Part shown: piece after piece, positions 32,932 through 42,005 of the stretch | Layout: each line of letters opens with the position of its first letter | How positions within the stretch are numbered: the first letter of the stretch is position 1 | Assembly: GCA_049671305.1 (NCBI GenBank) | Contig: JBATUR010000112.1 | Span: 1 to 60,452, forward strand | Source of the DNA: CADCTM01 sp049671305 | GTDB taxonomy: Bacteria > Cyanobacteriota > Cyanobacteriia > Cyanobacteriales > Coleofasciculaceae | Reading direction: 5' to 3' | Length of the DNA stretch: 60,452 nucleotides | The notes under the pieces: model-generated | What the model was told of the DNA's origin: nothing | What the model saw: only the letters and a program-made list of their open reading frames with translations | Databases searched by the model: none | Made by a program: the position numbers and the translations under genes

Positions 32932-34938
32932 CTACGTCTCTACTGCCGCCAAGGCACGAGTTGCGGCTTTAATTAACTGATAGTAGTGAGGTTGGGTAAC
33001 ATCAACCTCGCTAGCATCTTCTCGTCTAAGTCCCAAAAGTCCAATTTTTTGTCCTTTCTGAATTGCCAGAACTTTTCCTTCAGGATTTCTAATTCTTAAT
33101 TCGTTTAAAGATTGATCAAGGCTACAAGTGTAATAGCGTTGGTTATGTTCAAATTCGGCTTTTTGTACAGGAGATGGGGCAACTGTTGATAAGCGAATAC
33201 CAACTAATTCTAACTCAATAGTAGTGTTACTATTCCAAGTATTTTCTCGTAATTTGTAGGCAATATCAACTCGTGAAGGCAAGGGGAAATATTCGCCCCA
33301 ACGCCAAGCAACGGCGTTAATTTTAGTAGGTTGGTTGTCTTGAATTAAAGTCAGTTTTAGGTGACCTTTGCCGACGATTTTTTGCTCAACAACTTTAACA
33401 TTAGGAGTCCAAAAAATTGGGTCAGGATTACCAATTCCGCAAGGATGAAGAGCGTCAATTTGCCAATATAAATCAGAATTGATTTGGCTAAAATCAGCTT
33501 GAGCATCAATGGAAATCAACGGTTTTAAGTGTTCTGGTATTAAACATTGATGAGCAAATTCACTGAGCCTTTGGCGAATTTCTTCTAAGTTTTTGGCGGG
33601 AAAAGAGAAGCCGCCAGCCGCTTGATGTCCGCCAAATTTACCTAATAAGTCTTGGCAAAATTGTAAGGCTTCAAAAACATTAAATTCCGGAATGCCCCGC
33701 GCTGAACCTCGGATTTTATTTTGGTCATTTTCTTCGTAGGTGCCGATGAAGACGGGGACGCCATAACGCTCCACGAGGCGGGAAGCAACGATGCCGATAA
33801 CGCCGTGATGCCAGTCGGGTTGGACAATTACGAGGACGCGCTGTTGTTGTAAGTCTTGGTGATTTTGTTGGATAAAGGCGATCGCATCTTGTTCAATTTC
33901 TTCGCAGAGTTGCTGACGTTTTTGGTTAACTTGTTCGCACTGCATTGCCCTTTCTAAGGCTATGCCTTTATCGGTTGTGGTGAGCAGTTCTATGATTATT
34001 TGCGGATCAGAAATCCGACCAATGGCATTAATCCTTGGTCCTAGTTTGAAGCCAATATCTTCGGGCTTCATCGTTTTTTTGTCGTTGATTCCTGACATTT
34101 GCATTAATGCCTGAACCCCGGTTAATTCTGATTGAGGTAAGAGTTGTAAGCCTCGTTTTAACCAACGGCGGTTAATACCTGTTAACGGTGCTAAGTCGGC
34201 AATGGTTCCCAGGGTAAATAATTCTAAAAGTTGAGCCGTTAAGCCTTGCAGTTTATCGAGTTCTTGGGCGAGAGTTACGGCTAAAATATAAGCGACTCCT
34301 ACACCCGCAATACCTCGATAAGGGGAAGATTCAGCAATGAGTTTGGGATTAAGAATTGCATCAGCTTCTGGTAATTCTGGGGGTAAATCGTGGTGATCGG
34401 TAATAATGACAATAATTCCTAGTTCCATAGCTCTAGCAACTGCTTCGTGGGCAGAAATACCGTTATCAACTGTTAGGATTAAGCCAAATCCTTCCTGTGC
34501 TAATTCTTCAACAATGCGCTTATTGATGCCATAGCCATCTTTCATGCGGCTAGGAATGGCGTAGTCTACATTAGCACCGAGATGGCGCAATGCCCGCAGT
34601 AAAAGGGCTGTACTGGTCATGCCGTCAGCATCGTAGTCGCCACAGATGGCAATTTTATCACCATTAGCGATCGCATCTTTGAGCATTTCCACACTGATTG
34701 CCAAGTCAGCAAATTCCTCAAGGGGCGCAGGCATTGCTTGAGTTTCAGGATAGAGATAAACCTGCGCCTGCTGGGATGTCTCGACGCCTCGGTTTAGTAG
34801 CACTTGACCTAAAATCGGCGAAAGCCCTGTTGCTTGGGCTAATTGGGCAGCAAGTATGGTTTGTGACTCAGCGATTTGCCAGCGTTGATTGGGCAATTGC
34901 TGAGGCTGCTTGGATGGTTGATTGAGTCGGTCTTGCAC
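32932..34938 (-). CDS. recJ: Single-stranded-DNA-specific 5'-3' exonuclease RecJ
   Basis: This 668-aa exonuclease acts in recombination and repair. The DHH phosphoesterase domain (about 90-240) shows KIAICGDYDADGMTSTALLL, TVDNGIS and ITDHHDLPPELPEADAILNP. The DHHA1 domain has GKFGGHQAAGGFS, and an OB-fold domain follows. It is longer than E. coli RecJ (577 aa) and carries a C-terminal extension. The start is uncertain: GTG 34938 has no ribosome-binding site, and the first conserved block does not begin until about residue 20. Confidence 0.93.
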   Translation of the reverse strand: MQDRLNQPSKQPQQLPNQRWQIAESQTILAAQLAQATGLSPILGQVLLNRGVETSQQAQVYLYPETQAMPAPLEEFADLAISVEMLKDAIANGDKIAICGDYDADGMTSTALLLRALRHLGANVDYAIPSRMKDGYGINKRIVEELAQEGFGLILTVDNGISAHEAVARAMELGIIVIITDHHDLPPELPEADAILNPKLIAESSPYRGIAGVGVAYILAVTLAQELDKLQGLTAQLLELFTLGTIADLAPLTGINRRWLKRGLQLLPQSELTGVQALMQMSGINDKKTMKPEDIGFKLGPRINAIGRISDPQIIIELLTTTDKGIALERAMQCEQVNQKRQQLCEEIEQDAIAFIQQNHQDLQQQRVLVIVQPDWHHGVIGIVASRLVERYGVPVFIGTYEENDQNKIRGSARGIPEFNVFEALQFCQDLLGKFGGHQAAGGFSFPAKNLEEIRQRLSEFAHQCLIPEHLKPLISIDAQADFSQINSDLYWQIDALHPCGIGNPDPIFWTPNVKVVEQKIVGKGHLKLTLIQDNQPTKINAVAWRWGEYFPLPSRVDIAYKLRENTWNSNTTIELELVGIRLSTVAPSPVQKAEFEHNQRYYTCSLDQSLNELRIRNPEGKVLAIQKGQKIGLLGLRREDASEVDVTQPHYYQLIKAATRALAAVET

Positions 34939-35237
34939 GCGCTTTTTGAGGGAATTTGAGCTTGGACTAAGCCATTAGTTTACAGCAGTCGGTCGGTAAT
35001 TTTTGTAAGTTTATATTTGATGCAGATATTTGGCTTTTTGTCAATGAGGATTGAGGAAGCGATCGGGTTTAGTTGAAGTGAGGGGTTTCGCTAGGTATTG
35101 GAACAAGCTACTGCGAATTAGGAGAATTTGGCAGAGAAAGCTAACCTATGATCGGAACAGAGCATCAGCAATAGAAATGCAGAAAAGAAAGGGTAAGCAA
35201 TGCTCACCCTTAAAGAATTAGTAATTTTTTTTCAGAA
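34939..35237. other. Intergenic region with a minus-strand terminator
   Basis: About 300 bp between recJ and the unknown gene at 35238 contain the terminator of that gene (35184-35211) and presumed recJ promoter DNA. No gene was seen. Confidence 0.4.
35184..35211 (-). terminator. Rho-independent terminator of the unknown gene at 35238
   Basis: ACCCTT and AAGGGT arms (35189-35194 with 35206-35211) fold on the minus strand, followed by TCTTTTCT. Confidence 0.7.
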
Positions 35238-35972
35238 TCAAAAAGGAGCATCAATCAAATCGTAAATATTTCGTGTTCTATCGGCGGCTTTATCGAGATT
35301 ATTATTCAGGGTTTTGCGGTTACTTGCTTCTACTGCTTTTTGATGTACAGTGTTACCGACTGTAATTTTCACAGTTTCAGAACCAGAACACTTCTTGCGC
35401 CAAGATGCATTGCCTGATCGGCGCTGATCAGCATCTGGCACAGCAAGATTAGAAACTTGCTTATTAACCTTGCATAATGCCCTCACACCATGACCTCCAT
35501 TAAAAGTCGCTTTTTTCATTTCATGGTAAGAGTAGCGATACTCTAACCGCTGCCTGAGATTAGCTCCAGCTTCCAAATACTGTTTACGGGTTCGATCCAC
35601 TCCTAAAGCTTCATCTACTGATTGCTGCAAGAGAACTGAGAAACTCGCCTCTTGCATAGATTTGGCAATTGGATAGCCTTTTTCTGCGGCTATCTGTACC
35701 AGTAACACTAAGTCTGCTTGAGTTACGACCGATATCGGATTAGGGTTGACTTCTGTATCTAGTGTGCGTCTGGGTACATTCCTGCCTTGTAAGGCATTGA
35801 ATTCCTCAGAAGCTAAGATATCGCGGACTAAATTATAAGAGATTTTCAGCGCTCTAGAAGTTCCACGTAGGCTGAATACAGCCTGATCTATAGCGGGGTC
35901 AAGAAAAGCTTGGAATTTTACGCCGAGAACGACAACTTTAATCTCTGGTACACGAACTTTATTATTTACCAT
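35238..35972 (-). CDS. Uncharacterised protein, possible mobile-element regulator
   Basis: I do not recognise this 244-aa protein with confidence. Residues 30-55 (LRGTSRALKISYNLVRDIL) and a following segment with TQADLVLLVQIAAEKGYPIA resemble a helical DNA-binding or antirepressor-like region. The C-terminal half is Lys/Arg/Asn rich and basic (RRSGNASWRKKCSGSETVKI), which would suit nucleic-acid binding. It lies alone with its own terminator, next to another unfamiliar winged-helix gene, between conserved chromosomal genes (recJ and the CrtO-like gene). That suggests acquisition from a plasmid or phage. No integrase is present. Confidence 0.5.
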   Translation of the reverse strand: MVNNKVRVPEIKVVVLGVKFQAFLDPAIDQAVFSLRGTSRALKISYNLVRDILASEEFNALQGRNVPRRTLDTEVNPNPISVVTQADLVLLVQIAAEKGYPIAKSMQEASFSVLLQQSVDEALGVDRTRKQYLEAGANLRQRLEYRYSYHEMKKATFNGGHGVRALCKVNKQVSNLAVPDADQRRSGNASWRKKCSGSETVKITVGNTVHQKAVEASNRKTLNNNLDKAADRTRNIYDLIDAPF

Positions 35973-36254
35973 TTTTTTGATTTTTTATTTGAACAAGAAA
36001 GAGTACAAGAAGTAACCAATGTGCAGATTTTTGTATGGAATCAGGTGTGCAAAAGTCTTGCAGAATCTAGATTTGAGCTGATGAAGACTTAAGTTTCGTT
36101 CACCAAGCAAGGTGTTGTGGACGGCAGAGGAAATGAACCCCAGCCCTGGTTTTCTATGACGCATGGCTGGCATCCGCGCTGCCCATGATTGCTTGCTGGA
36201 AAAAGTTCAATCTTTTCTAAAACGAAAACAGAACGCAAACAGTAGAATTGAGCT

Positions 36255-37046
36255 TTATTTTGTACCTTTGTTATTTTGTGTTGGCTCTAAAATACTTAGG
36301 ACTTGATTAAAGTCGAACGTATCGACGTTTTGAGGCTTTTGCTCCAATTGCTGTTCTAAATGAGCTACTCGATTTTTTAAGGCTGCTATTTCCGTCGCCA
36401 TTTGAGTAAGAACCATTCCTACACGGCTCTCAAAACTTTGACTTTCCCTATAAAATATCACTTCTTCTTGATTCTCTTCCGGAGCATACTCCTTTAGCGG
36501 CTTCTGATCTAGCAATTCATTGCTTCCGATTTTAGAGTGAACATTTATATAGTCTTCGGGATTCAAGTCTTTACTGGGAAGAGAGCCGGACTCTTCTTGA
36601 ATGGCTTCTAGCAGATGTAATTCTTCATTGGCAGCTAATAGATTAATCTGCTGCTGTGGGAGATTGTCTATTCCTTTTCTTTTAACGAAATCACGTATCT
36701 CTTCTTGTTCTATTTTTGAGGCTAGCCGGAAGAGATATGTTGGCTTTTGTTTGTTTTCAGTACCGGGTAGAACACTTTGCTCTATCAATTCAAGTTGAGC
36801 TAATTCATTCGTATATTTACTAATGGTTGAGCGGTGTAAATCTACCATAGAGGCAATCTCAAGAGATTGAAGTTTATCAGGAAAGGAATCGCAGATAGCC
36901 AATAATATTTTTAAGCTGCTACTACCCAACCGTGCCAGCGTATAGACATGACTGCTTTCTTTTTTCTCTTTCGCGACGCTTTCGGGAAAATCTCTTAAAG
37001 CTTGCGGTTGACCACGAAAAGCTTGATCGTCTACATTGTTGTACAT
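36255..37046 (-). CDS. Winged-helix DNA-binding protein with C-terminal coiled coil
   Basis: This 263-aa protein has a MarR/replication-initiator-like winged helix at about residues 35-105 (SSLKILLAICDSFPDKLQSL, ASMVDLHRSTISKYTNELAQ, the latter a recognition helix). An acidic linker follows, then a C-terminal coiled coil (MATEIAALKNRVAHLEQQLE). It is probably a dimeric regulator. ATG 37046 is chosen over TTG 37070. The perfect inverted repeat TTGTA-CA-TACAA (37039-37050) overlaps the start codon and could be its own operator. Like the gene downstream, it looks imported. Confidence 0.6.
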   Translation of the reverse strand: MYNNVDDQAFRGQPQALRDFPESVAKEKKESSHVYTLARLGSSSLKILLAICDSFPDKLQSLEIASMVDLHRSTISKYTNELAQLELIEQSVLPGTENKQKPTYLFRLASKIEQEEIRDFVKRKGIDNLPQQQINLLAANEELHLLEAIQEESGSLPSKDLNPEDYINVHSKIGSNELLDQKPLKEYAPEENQEEVIFYRESQSFESRVGMVLTQMATEIAALKNRVAHLEQQLEQKPQNVDTFDFNQVLSILEPTQNNKGTK

Positions 37047-37050
37047 ACAA
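37039..37050. promoter_or_regulatory. Candidate operator overlapping the winged-helix gene start
   Basis: A 12-bp palindrome, TTGTA and TACAA around CA, covers the start codon of the winged-helix gene. It is short enough to arise by chance, so it is only a candidate. Confidence 0.25.
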
Positions 37051-37377
37051 TAATAAATTGACCTTCTCAATCAAGATGGTTAATGAACGTATCTAGCTTC
37101 ACTCAGGTATCAGAGATGGTTCCTGGTAGTTCACAACCTGACCCTGAGAGCTAGATAAAGTTATAAAGCAAAGGAGCCTTACCTTAAATGGTAGTGGCTC
37201 TTTGCTCTTTAGTTTATAGCATATCTTCGAGGAATGACAAGCGGAATGGTGAACGAAAGAATATTGCTTTTGTTTGTCTTTTGTGTAAAAGTTTTCTAGA
37301 CACGATAGTACAGCTAGTACAGCAAAAAAGCAATAGCCTGAAGAATGCCTGTCGAGATTTAGGATAATGCATCCTCG
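37047..37377. other. Intergenic region with a strong long hairpin
   Basis: About 330 bp between the winged-helix gene and the CrtO-like gene hold a long hairpin at 37168-37205. Otherwise there is no recognisable gene. Confidence 0.45.
37168..37205 (-). terminator. Long hairpin, probable terminator of the CrtO-like gene
   Basis: GCAAAGGAGCC pairs with GGCTCTTTGC (one bulged G), and TTACC with GGTAG inside it. On the minus strand it is followed by TTTATAACTTT. It lies about 170 bp beyond the CrtO-like stop. Confidence 0.55.
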
Positions 37378-38925
37378 CTAAATCCTCTTACCCTCAAGAT
37401 CCTCAAGCACAATCCGCGCTGCATTTCGCCCCGAAGCCCCCATAATTCCACCACCTGGATGAGTACTTGCCCCAGTCAAATACAACCCTTTCAAATGTGT
37501 TTTATAATTCGCCATACCTAAAAACGGCCGCAGCATAAACATCTGATCCATACTCATTTCTAAATGCATAACATTGCCTCGATATAACCCTAATTCTCGC
37601 TCTAGCCAAACCGGGTGCTGGAATAATTTTCCAACAATCTTTTCACGAGTACCAGGAGCATATTGCTCAAAAGTATCAATTAATTGATTTGCCACCTCTT
37701 CCGATCTTTCATCCCAAGTTCCTGACGCTAACTCATAAGGAAAATATTGCGCCCAAAGCCATAATACTTCACCACCAGGAGGCGCTAAGGTATCATCAAC
37801 TGCACTAAAACTCATGGCAAAAATTGGTGGATCTTGTGCAGGTTTTCCCTGCTTATAATCACTAAATGCAGTATTAATTTGTTGTCGGTTGCGGCATAAT
37901 AATTGTAAGGCAACACGAGCATCATTACCCGGATAAGCTGAGTAGGAAATGGGAGCATTTAAAGCCAAACGTAGCATGATACCAAAACCATTTCCCGTCC
38001 GCATTCTGTTTGCTAATTTAGGTCGATGTTCTGAAGGTAAAAGCTTATTAAATGTTTCGATAGCATGAGTGCCAGCAACTACTACCTTTGCTGTATATAT
38101 TTGCCCTTCCACTTCAATACCAACTGCTCTTCTATCTTCTACTAAAATCTTGTCAACAGGTGCATTTAAATGTACCTCGCCACCATGTGCCTTGATATGT
38201 TTAGCAAGCGCTTGTGTGAGCATTCCTGAACCGCCTTTTGGTCGCGCCACACCCCCTGCATGATACAGCGGTTGCCACAGCACAAAAGGACCACTTAAAG
38301 GTTCAGTTGGAGGTGGTCCCGACTGCGCTGCCATCCAAGTTAATGGCGCTTTAATTTTTTCTTCGGTAAAGTAATCGTCAACTACCTTACCAAAAGGTCT
38401 AAATAAAGTTTGAAAAGTATAGGGCCAGCTCACTTGTGGAGATTTGCCGCCGAGCATTTTTTTGCCCAATTCCAAGGGACTGGGACTACTTAAAAAGTAA
38501 TCTTTAATTTGTAGCATAAAGGGTCGCCAGTCGTTTAAAAAACGAGAGTATGCTTCACCTTGACCAGGAAACTTTGATTCTAAATGATTGATTGTTTTTG
38601 CTTCATCTCGATAGAAAAATACCGAATCTCCGTCAGGAAATGGCGCAAAAAACATCGGGTCAAGTTCGATGTATTCTAGCCCATAATCTTCTAGTTTTAA
38701 TTCTTGGACTATCGGCGTTAAACGGATTAAAATATGAGCGCTACCACCGAGATCGAAGCGATATCCTGGTACAATTTCTTTAGTAGAAACAGCACCTCCA
38801 ATAATATCTCGACGCTCAAAAACTCCCACTTTATAACCAGCTTGTGCTAAGTAGGCGCTAGTGATTAAGGCGTTATGTCCGCCGCCAACTGTGATTACAT
38901 CGTAGTCATGTGTATTTGCAGCCAT
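37378..38925 (-). CDS. CrtO-family FAD-dependent carotenoid oxidoreductase
   Basis: This 515-aa flavoprotein belongs to the phytoene desaturase/CrtO family. The N-terminal Rossmann motif is VITVGGGHNALITSAYLAQA with GVFERRDIIGGAVST. The C-terminal FAD motif is LYLTGASTHPGGGIMGASGR. Internal blocks GGVARPKGGSGMLTQALAKH and LHLEMSMDQMFMLRPF-like (HLEMSMDQMFMLRP) are as in beta-carotene ketolase CrtO. CrtO makes echinenone in some cyanobacteria, but many homologues have other or unknown carotenoid substrates, so I withhold the symbol. No other carotenoid gene is nearby. Confidence 0.85.
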   Translation of the reverse strand: MAANTHDYDVITVGGGHNALITSAYLAQAGYKVGVFERRDIIGGAVSTKEIVPGYRFDLGGSAHILIRLTPIVQELKLEDYGLEYIELDPMFFAPFPDGDSVFFYRDEAKTINHLESKFPGQGEAYSRFLNDWRPFMLQIKDYFLSSPSPLELGKKMLGGKSPQVSWPYTFQTLFRPFGKVVDDYFTEEKIKAPLTWMAAQSGPPPTEPLSGPFVLWQPLYHAGGVARPKGGSGMLTQALAKHIKAHGGEVHLNAPVDKILVEDRRAVGIEVEGQIYTAKVVVAGTHAIETFNKLLPSEHRPKLANRMRTGNGFGIMLRLALNAPISYSAYPGNDARVALQLLCRNRQQINTAFSDYKQGKPAQDPPIFAMSFSAVDDTLAPPGGEVLWLWAQYFPYELASGTWDERSEEVANQLIDTFEQYAPGTREKIVGKLFQHPVWLERELGLYRGNVMHLEMSMDQMFMLRPFLGMANYKTHLKGLYLTGASTHPGGGIMGASGRNAARIVLEDLEGKRI

Positions 38926-38936
38926 AATGCTTAATT

Positions 38937-38980
38937 CGAGTCACTAAGGTGAAAAGCGTTAGCTCTTTTATTGTGACTCG
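38937..38980. repeat. Inverted repeat between the AAA+ and CrtO-like genes
   Basis: CGAGTCAC (38937-38944) and GTGACTCG (38973-38980) flank a 28-nt interval that itself contains an AAAAGC/GCTCTTTT imperfect stem. It could attenuate read-through from the AAA+ gene into the CrtO-like gene. Confidence 0.45.
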
Positions 38981-39013
38981 ATTAGCTGCTTTTTAGAACC
39001 TTTTCTCTATTTA

Positions 39014-40219
39014 TTAAACAAAACAGGTAGTAAATTCATAAGTGAAATCCACTCGTCCCTTGCGTAAAATAGCCGGATCTAGTCTTTCTGTAGTATTACA
39101 AGTCATCAAAACTACCAGTTTTTGTTGATTTTTAATAGATGATTCATCCATTACACTTTGATATAATGTTCCATCTAACAAACTCAAAATATGCTCAGTT
39201 TTACTACTTTGTTGAGCTGCTGCACTGGCTCGATCTTGAGCTAAATTATCTGCTTCATTAATAATCAGACAAATTCGCTCTAAATAGCTTGGTGGTACAA
39301 AGTTCTCAACCGCATCATGGTCGAGAATAAAAATTACAAACCCTAAAGGCATTAAGATTTCTTTTGCCACCGCTTGTGTCCAGGCAGTTTTACCAGTCCC
39401 TGGCTTTCCATTTACTAATACAGCTAACTGATTTTGGTCAAGAATTGCTTGTTGAACTGTGTCAGTAAAGCTTTGAATATTAGCCGGAAATGTCCGAATG
39501 GGAAACTGACTTTGCACCTGTCCAACCCGACTTTGATAGCCACTTAACATCACAGCTAAGTTGTAAGTTGCCTTATTAACTAAAGGAGCAATATCTTTGG
39601 CAATCAAAGTATATTGTCGTCGTCCTTTTCCTAGATTTTCGATTTGCAACCAAACTTCATGTTCTGACCAATGAGCAAATACTGTTCCAATAATTTCTAG
39701 ACGTTCCCAATTGACAAACCGACTGGCTGGATAATAGAAATGTCGGTCAATATAATACTGAGTAATTAATTCAGGTTTACCTAATAATTCCAGAACCTTA
39801 AAAACCGTAGTTTCCTCTAAACGATTCAGAACATAATTAATCGGAATACTATTACGAGTTATGGCTGGATTAACAGGTGCTTCAACACTGATCACCTCTC
39901 CATAACGATGGTCTGGAACTGGAGGTTCTGGTGTAATATAATTCCAAAACTCATCTAATTCATAGCGAGTGTTTTCGGAAAATACATTTAATAAATTTGC
40001 CCACCAAGCATAATAATTACGCCCCAAAGCATCGGCAATACTACTTGCAATTTTCAGGGTTTTTTGAGTTAATTCTAATGAGTCATTAGATACCAGATGT
40101 AACAGAAAATCCCATTCAAATTGACGAGGTAAAGGACGCCAACCTGCCCCCAGTAAGCCTCGGCTTTGTGAATTTTTCTGTACAGGAGTTTCGTCATTTT
40201 CAAATCTATCTGAACTCAT
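39014..40219 (-). CDS. AAA+ ATPase partnered with the TROVE-like/VWA gene
   Basis: This 401-aa protein has an uncharacterised N-terminal domain (1-230) and a classic-type AAA+ module at 250-401. Walker A is GKPGTGKT (271-278). The Walker B region, CLIINEADN, has Asn where the usual Asp precedes Glu. Sensor 1 is LMTCNTTERLDP, and the arginine finger region is LRKGRVDF. The chain ends soon after the arginine finger, so the usual helical lid and sensor 2 are missing or shortened. It follows the VWA gene on the same strand. ATPase-VWA pairs (as in RavA-ViaA) are recurrent, which supports a joint role, possibly in remodelling a protein or RNA-protein complex. Confidence 0.75.
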   Translation of the reverse strand: MSSDRFENDETPVQKNSQSRGLLGAGWRPLPRQFEWDFLLHLVSNDSLELTQKTLKIASSIADALGRNYYAWWANLLNVFSENTRYELDEFWNYITPEPPVPDHRYGEVISVEAPVNPAITRNSIPINYVLNRLEETTVFKVLELLGKPELITQYYIDRHFYYPASRFVNWERLEIIGTVFAHWSEHEVWLQIENLGKGRRQYTLIAKDIAPLVNKATYNLAVMLSGYQSRVGQVQSQFPIRTFPANIQSFTDTVQQAILDQNQLAVLVNGKPGTGKTAWTQAVAKEILMPLGFVIFILDHDAVENFVPPSYLERICLIINEADNLAQDRASAAAQQSSKTEHILSLLDGTLYQSVMDESSIKNQQKLVVLMTCNTTERLDPAILRKGRVDFTYEFTTCFV

Positions 40220-40315
40220 GCTTTGGTATAATGTTATGGATTGAAGTAAAAAATATTGAAGATGAATCTGTTTTAAAACCCACTGTAATATATTATATTA
40301 CAAAAAAGTTTAATG

Positions 40316-40346
40316 AATAAAAGCGTGATTAATTAATTAGTCACGC
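40316..40346 (-). terminator. Rho-independent terminator between the VWA and AAA+ genes
   Basis: GCGTGA (40323-40328) and TCACGC (40341-40346) enclose a largely palindromic TAATTAATTA core. On the minus strand TTTTATT follows. It suggests partial or separate transcription of the downstream AAA+ gene. Confidence 0.65.
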
Positions 40347-40355
40347 CTCGACAAA

Positions 40356-41789
40356 CTACTTGTCATTCCTTACAGGTAAAGGTGTCTCCAAAATCTCCAT
40401 CAACAACTCTAATCGCGACGGACGAGACAAAAATGGAATCAAATTGGGCAGCGAATAATAGTCACCAGCAAAAGTAAAACTATCAACCTGCACTTGCTTT
40501 TCCTGTAACCTTTTTTCTAGCCAGTCATAGGCATAACCAACCTTAACAACCAAAACACTAGGCTCAAGCAGCAAATCGCCTTTGTAAGCTTCATAAGCTG
40601 GGGCAAAATAAGGCGCAGTATTTTCCCCTTCATCTGTCACCACAATTATTTGCTCAACCCGTTGCTTTCTTAAACGCATCGCCTCTAAAGTTGAACCTAT
40701 ACTAGTTGCACCACCCGCTTTGATGTGTTGAAATGCCTTTTCCCAGTCGCTTAACTGGTTTCCAGATGCCTTGACAGGATAAGGTAAGGTATCAAAGGCA
40801 TAGACAAACAAATCCGCATCCGTAATGCCCGAAATCAGTGCAGCAATGCGCTTGCCGACTTCAATAGCACTTTCCATCGAAGCTGATTTGTCAACTAATA
40901 AAGCCGTCGGTCTTGTAATTTTACCGCGCCGCTTCACCTGCTCATCCATCACCTTTTCCAGCCGTGCCGCCGTATCAGCATCCAAATCGCTTGCACCTGC
41001 GGCGACTCGTCCTTTTAGTGCCGCTACCCGCAGATCACCTTGCGCTGCCTCCAACTTCTCGTTAATCAATGCCTTGACTTGCGGGTTTTCCATTGCGCCG
41101 CGAGTTTGCAATGATTTGAGGTTGTTGATCACTTCTTGGGGTGACATGGAGTTAATTAGCGCCACTAATACCGTTGGTGTGAGCTGTTTGATGGCTCCAA
41201 CGGCGATCGCATATGGTATGTTGTACTCTACAATCAGTTGCGCCTGCTCCAAAGCTGAATCAGCTATACTAACCAACTTCAACGCATAAGCAAGACTATC
41301 TTCCGGCGGATTGTCCTTAAATAAGACCGCATCAGCACGTTGGGATGGCTTAATATGCAAACTAGCATAAAGATGCTTCATCGCCTTACGCGCCCGCAAA
41401 GCCGCCCTGTCAAAGAACAGAGGATTTTGTTCGCGCTGCTTTAGATAACGCCGTACCGCCGTGCGAGTTGAACGCGGCAACTTACCACGGTACACTTTCA
41501 AAAAATCGACAATTCGTGCCACCTGATAAGGCGGAAACTCTTGCAACATTACAAAACCTGCAGCACGATGTTCGCTAATATTACTAGTTAATAAATTGCC
41601 AACAAAAACTTCTTTATGATCGCGCACTTCTCCAGTTTGCTGATACCACACAGCCAAATGACCGTAAAATATTGGGTCCTGCTGCACCATGTCTTCATGG
41701 AGTTTGCCCACCAATTCCAGTTGCCGATGTGGCGTAGTAAGTAGGCTATTAAGCATATCTAAACGCAAATCGCGCTCAGTTGTTTGCAT
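40356..41789 (-). CDS. TROVE-like/VWA domain protein (Ro60-like architecture)
   Basis: This 477-aa protein has an alpha-helical N-terminal half and a von Willebrand A domain from about 290 to 460. The MIDAS is complete: Asp300, Ser302 and Ser304 in LLVDKSASM, Thr362 in GGATSIGS, and Asp386 in IIVVTDEGEN. The helical part contains ARKAMKHLYASLHIKPSQRA, IPYAIAVGAIKQLTP and LINSMSPQEVINNLKSLQTR. This recalls the TROVE module of Ro60/Rsr proteins, which bind Y RNAs and misfolded RNAs. A strong GAGGTGA precedes the ATG. The TROVE assignment is from pattern resemblance only; a plain HEAT-like/VWA protein is the alternative. Confidence 0.72.
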   Translation of the reverse strand: MQTTERDLRLDMLNSLLTTPHRQLELVGKLHEDMVQQDPIFYGHLAVWYQQTGEVRDHKEVFVGNLLTSNISEHRAAGFVMLQEFPPYQVARIVDFLKVYRGKLPRSTRTAVRRYLKQREQNPLFFDRAALRARKAMKHLYASLHIKPSQRADAVLFKDNPPEDSLAYALKLVSIADSALEQAQLIVEYNIPYAIAVGAIKQLTPTVLVALINSMSPQEVINNLKSLQTRGAMENPQVKALINEKLEAAQGDLRVAALKGRVAAGASDLDADTAARLEKVMDEQVKRRGKITRPTALLVDKSASMESAIEVGKRIAALISGITDADLFVYAFDTLPYPVKASGNQLSDWEKAFQHIKAGGATSIGSTLEAMRLRKQRVEQIIVVTDEGENTAPYFAPAYEAYKGDLLLEPSVLVVKVGYAYDWLEKRLQEKQVQVDSFTFAGDYYSLPNLIPFLSRPSRLELLMEILETPLPVRNDK

Positions 41790-41836
41790 TTTTGGTCACC
41801 TCATAAAAGATGCTGAAAATGCCCTCGTGCAAGTCA

Positions 41837-41878
41837 AAAAAGCTTTGGTTTTACTTTTACTGAGTATGTAAGCTTTTT
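41837..41878. other. Hairpin with A/T-rich arms upstream of the VWA gene
   Basis: AAAAAGCTT (41837-41845) is exactly complementary to AAGCTTTTT (41870-41878) across a 24-nt loop. Read on the minus strand, the second arm ends in CTTTTTTGAC, so it could terminate a small minus-strand RNA lying between it and 42086. Confidence 0.4.
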
Positions 41879-42005
41879 CGGTTGGGGCACGTAGTTAAAA
41901 TCAAAGATTATTCAATGTACAGCTACGGGTTATAGTAAGCTTCACCCGTTAGGGCTTTTGCTGGTGGGCGTTGACCGGTTAATTACTGGCAACATCGGAG
42001 GAATC

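Noticed and set aside
35985..36173. A 62-codon minus-strand frame between the two unfamiliar genes
   Set aside because: No ribosome-binding site and no recognisable pattern; kept only as intergenic DNA.
40825..41289. A 154-codon plus-strand frame inside the VWA gene
   Set aside because: It is antisense to well-supported MIDAS and TROVE-like coding sequence, and its Ala/Ser/Thr-rich content is typical of a shadow frame.
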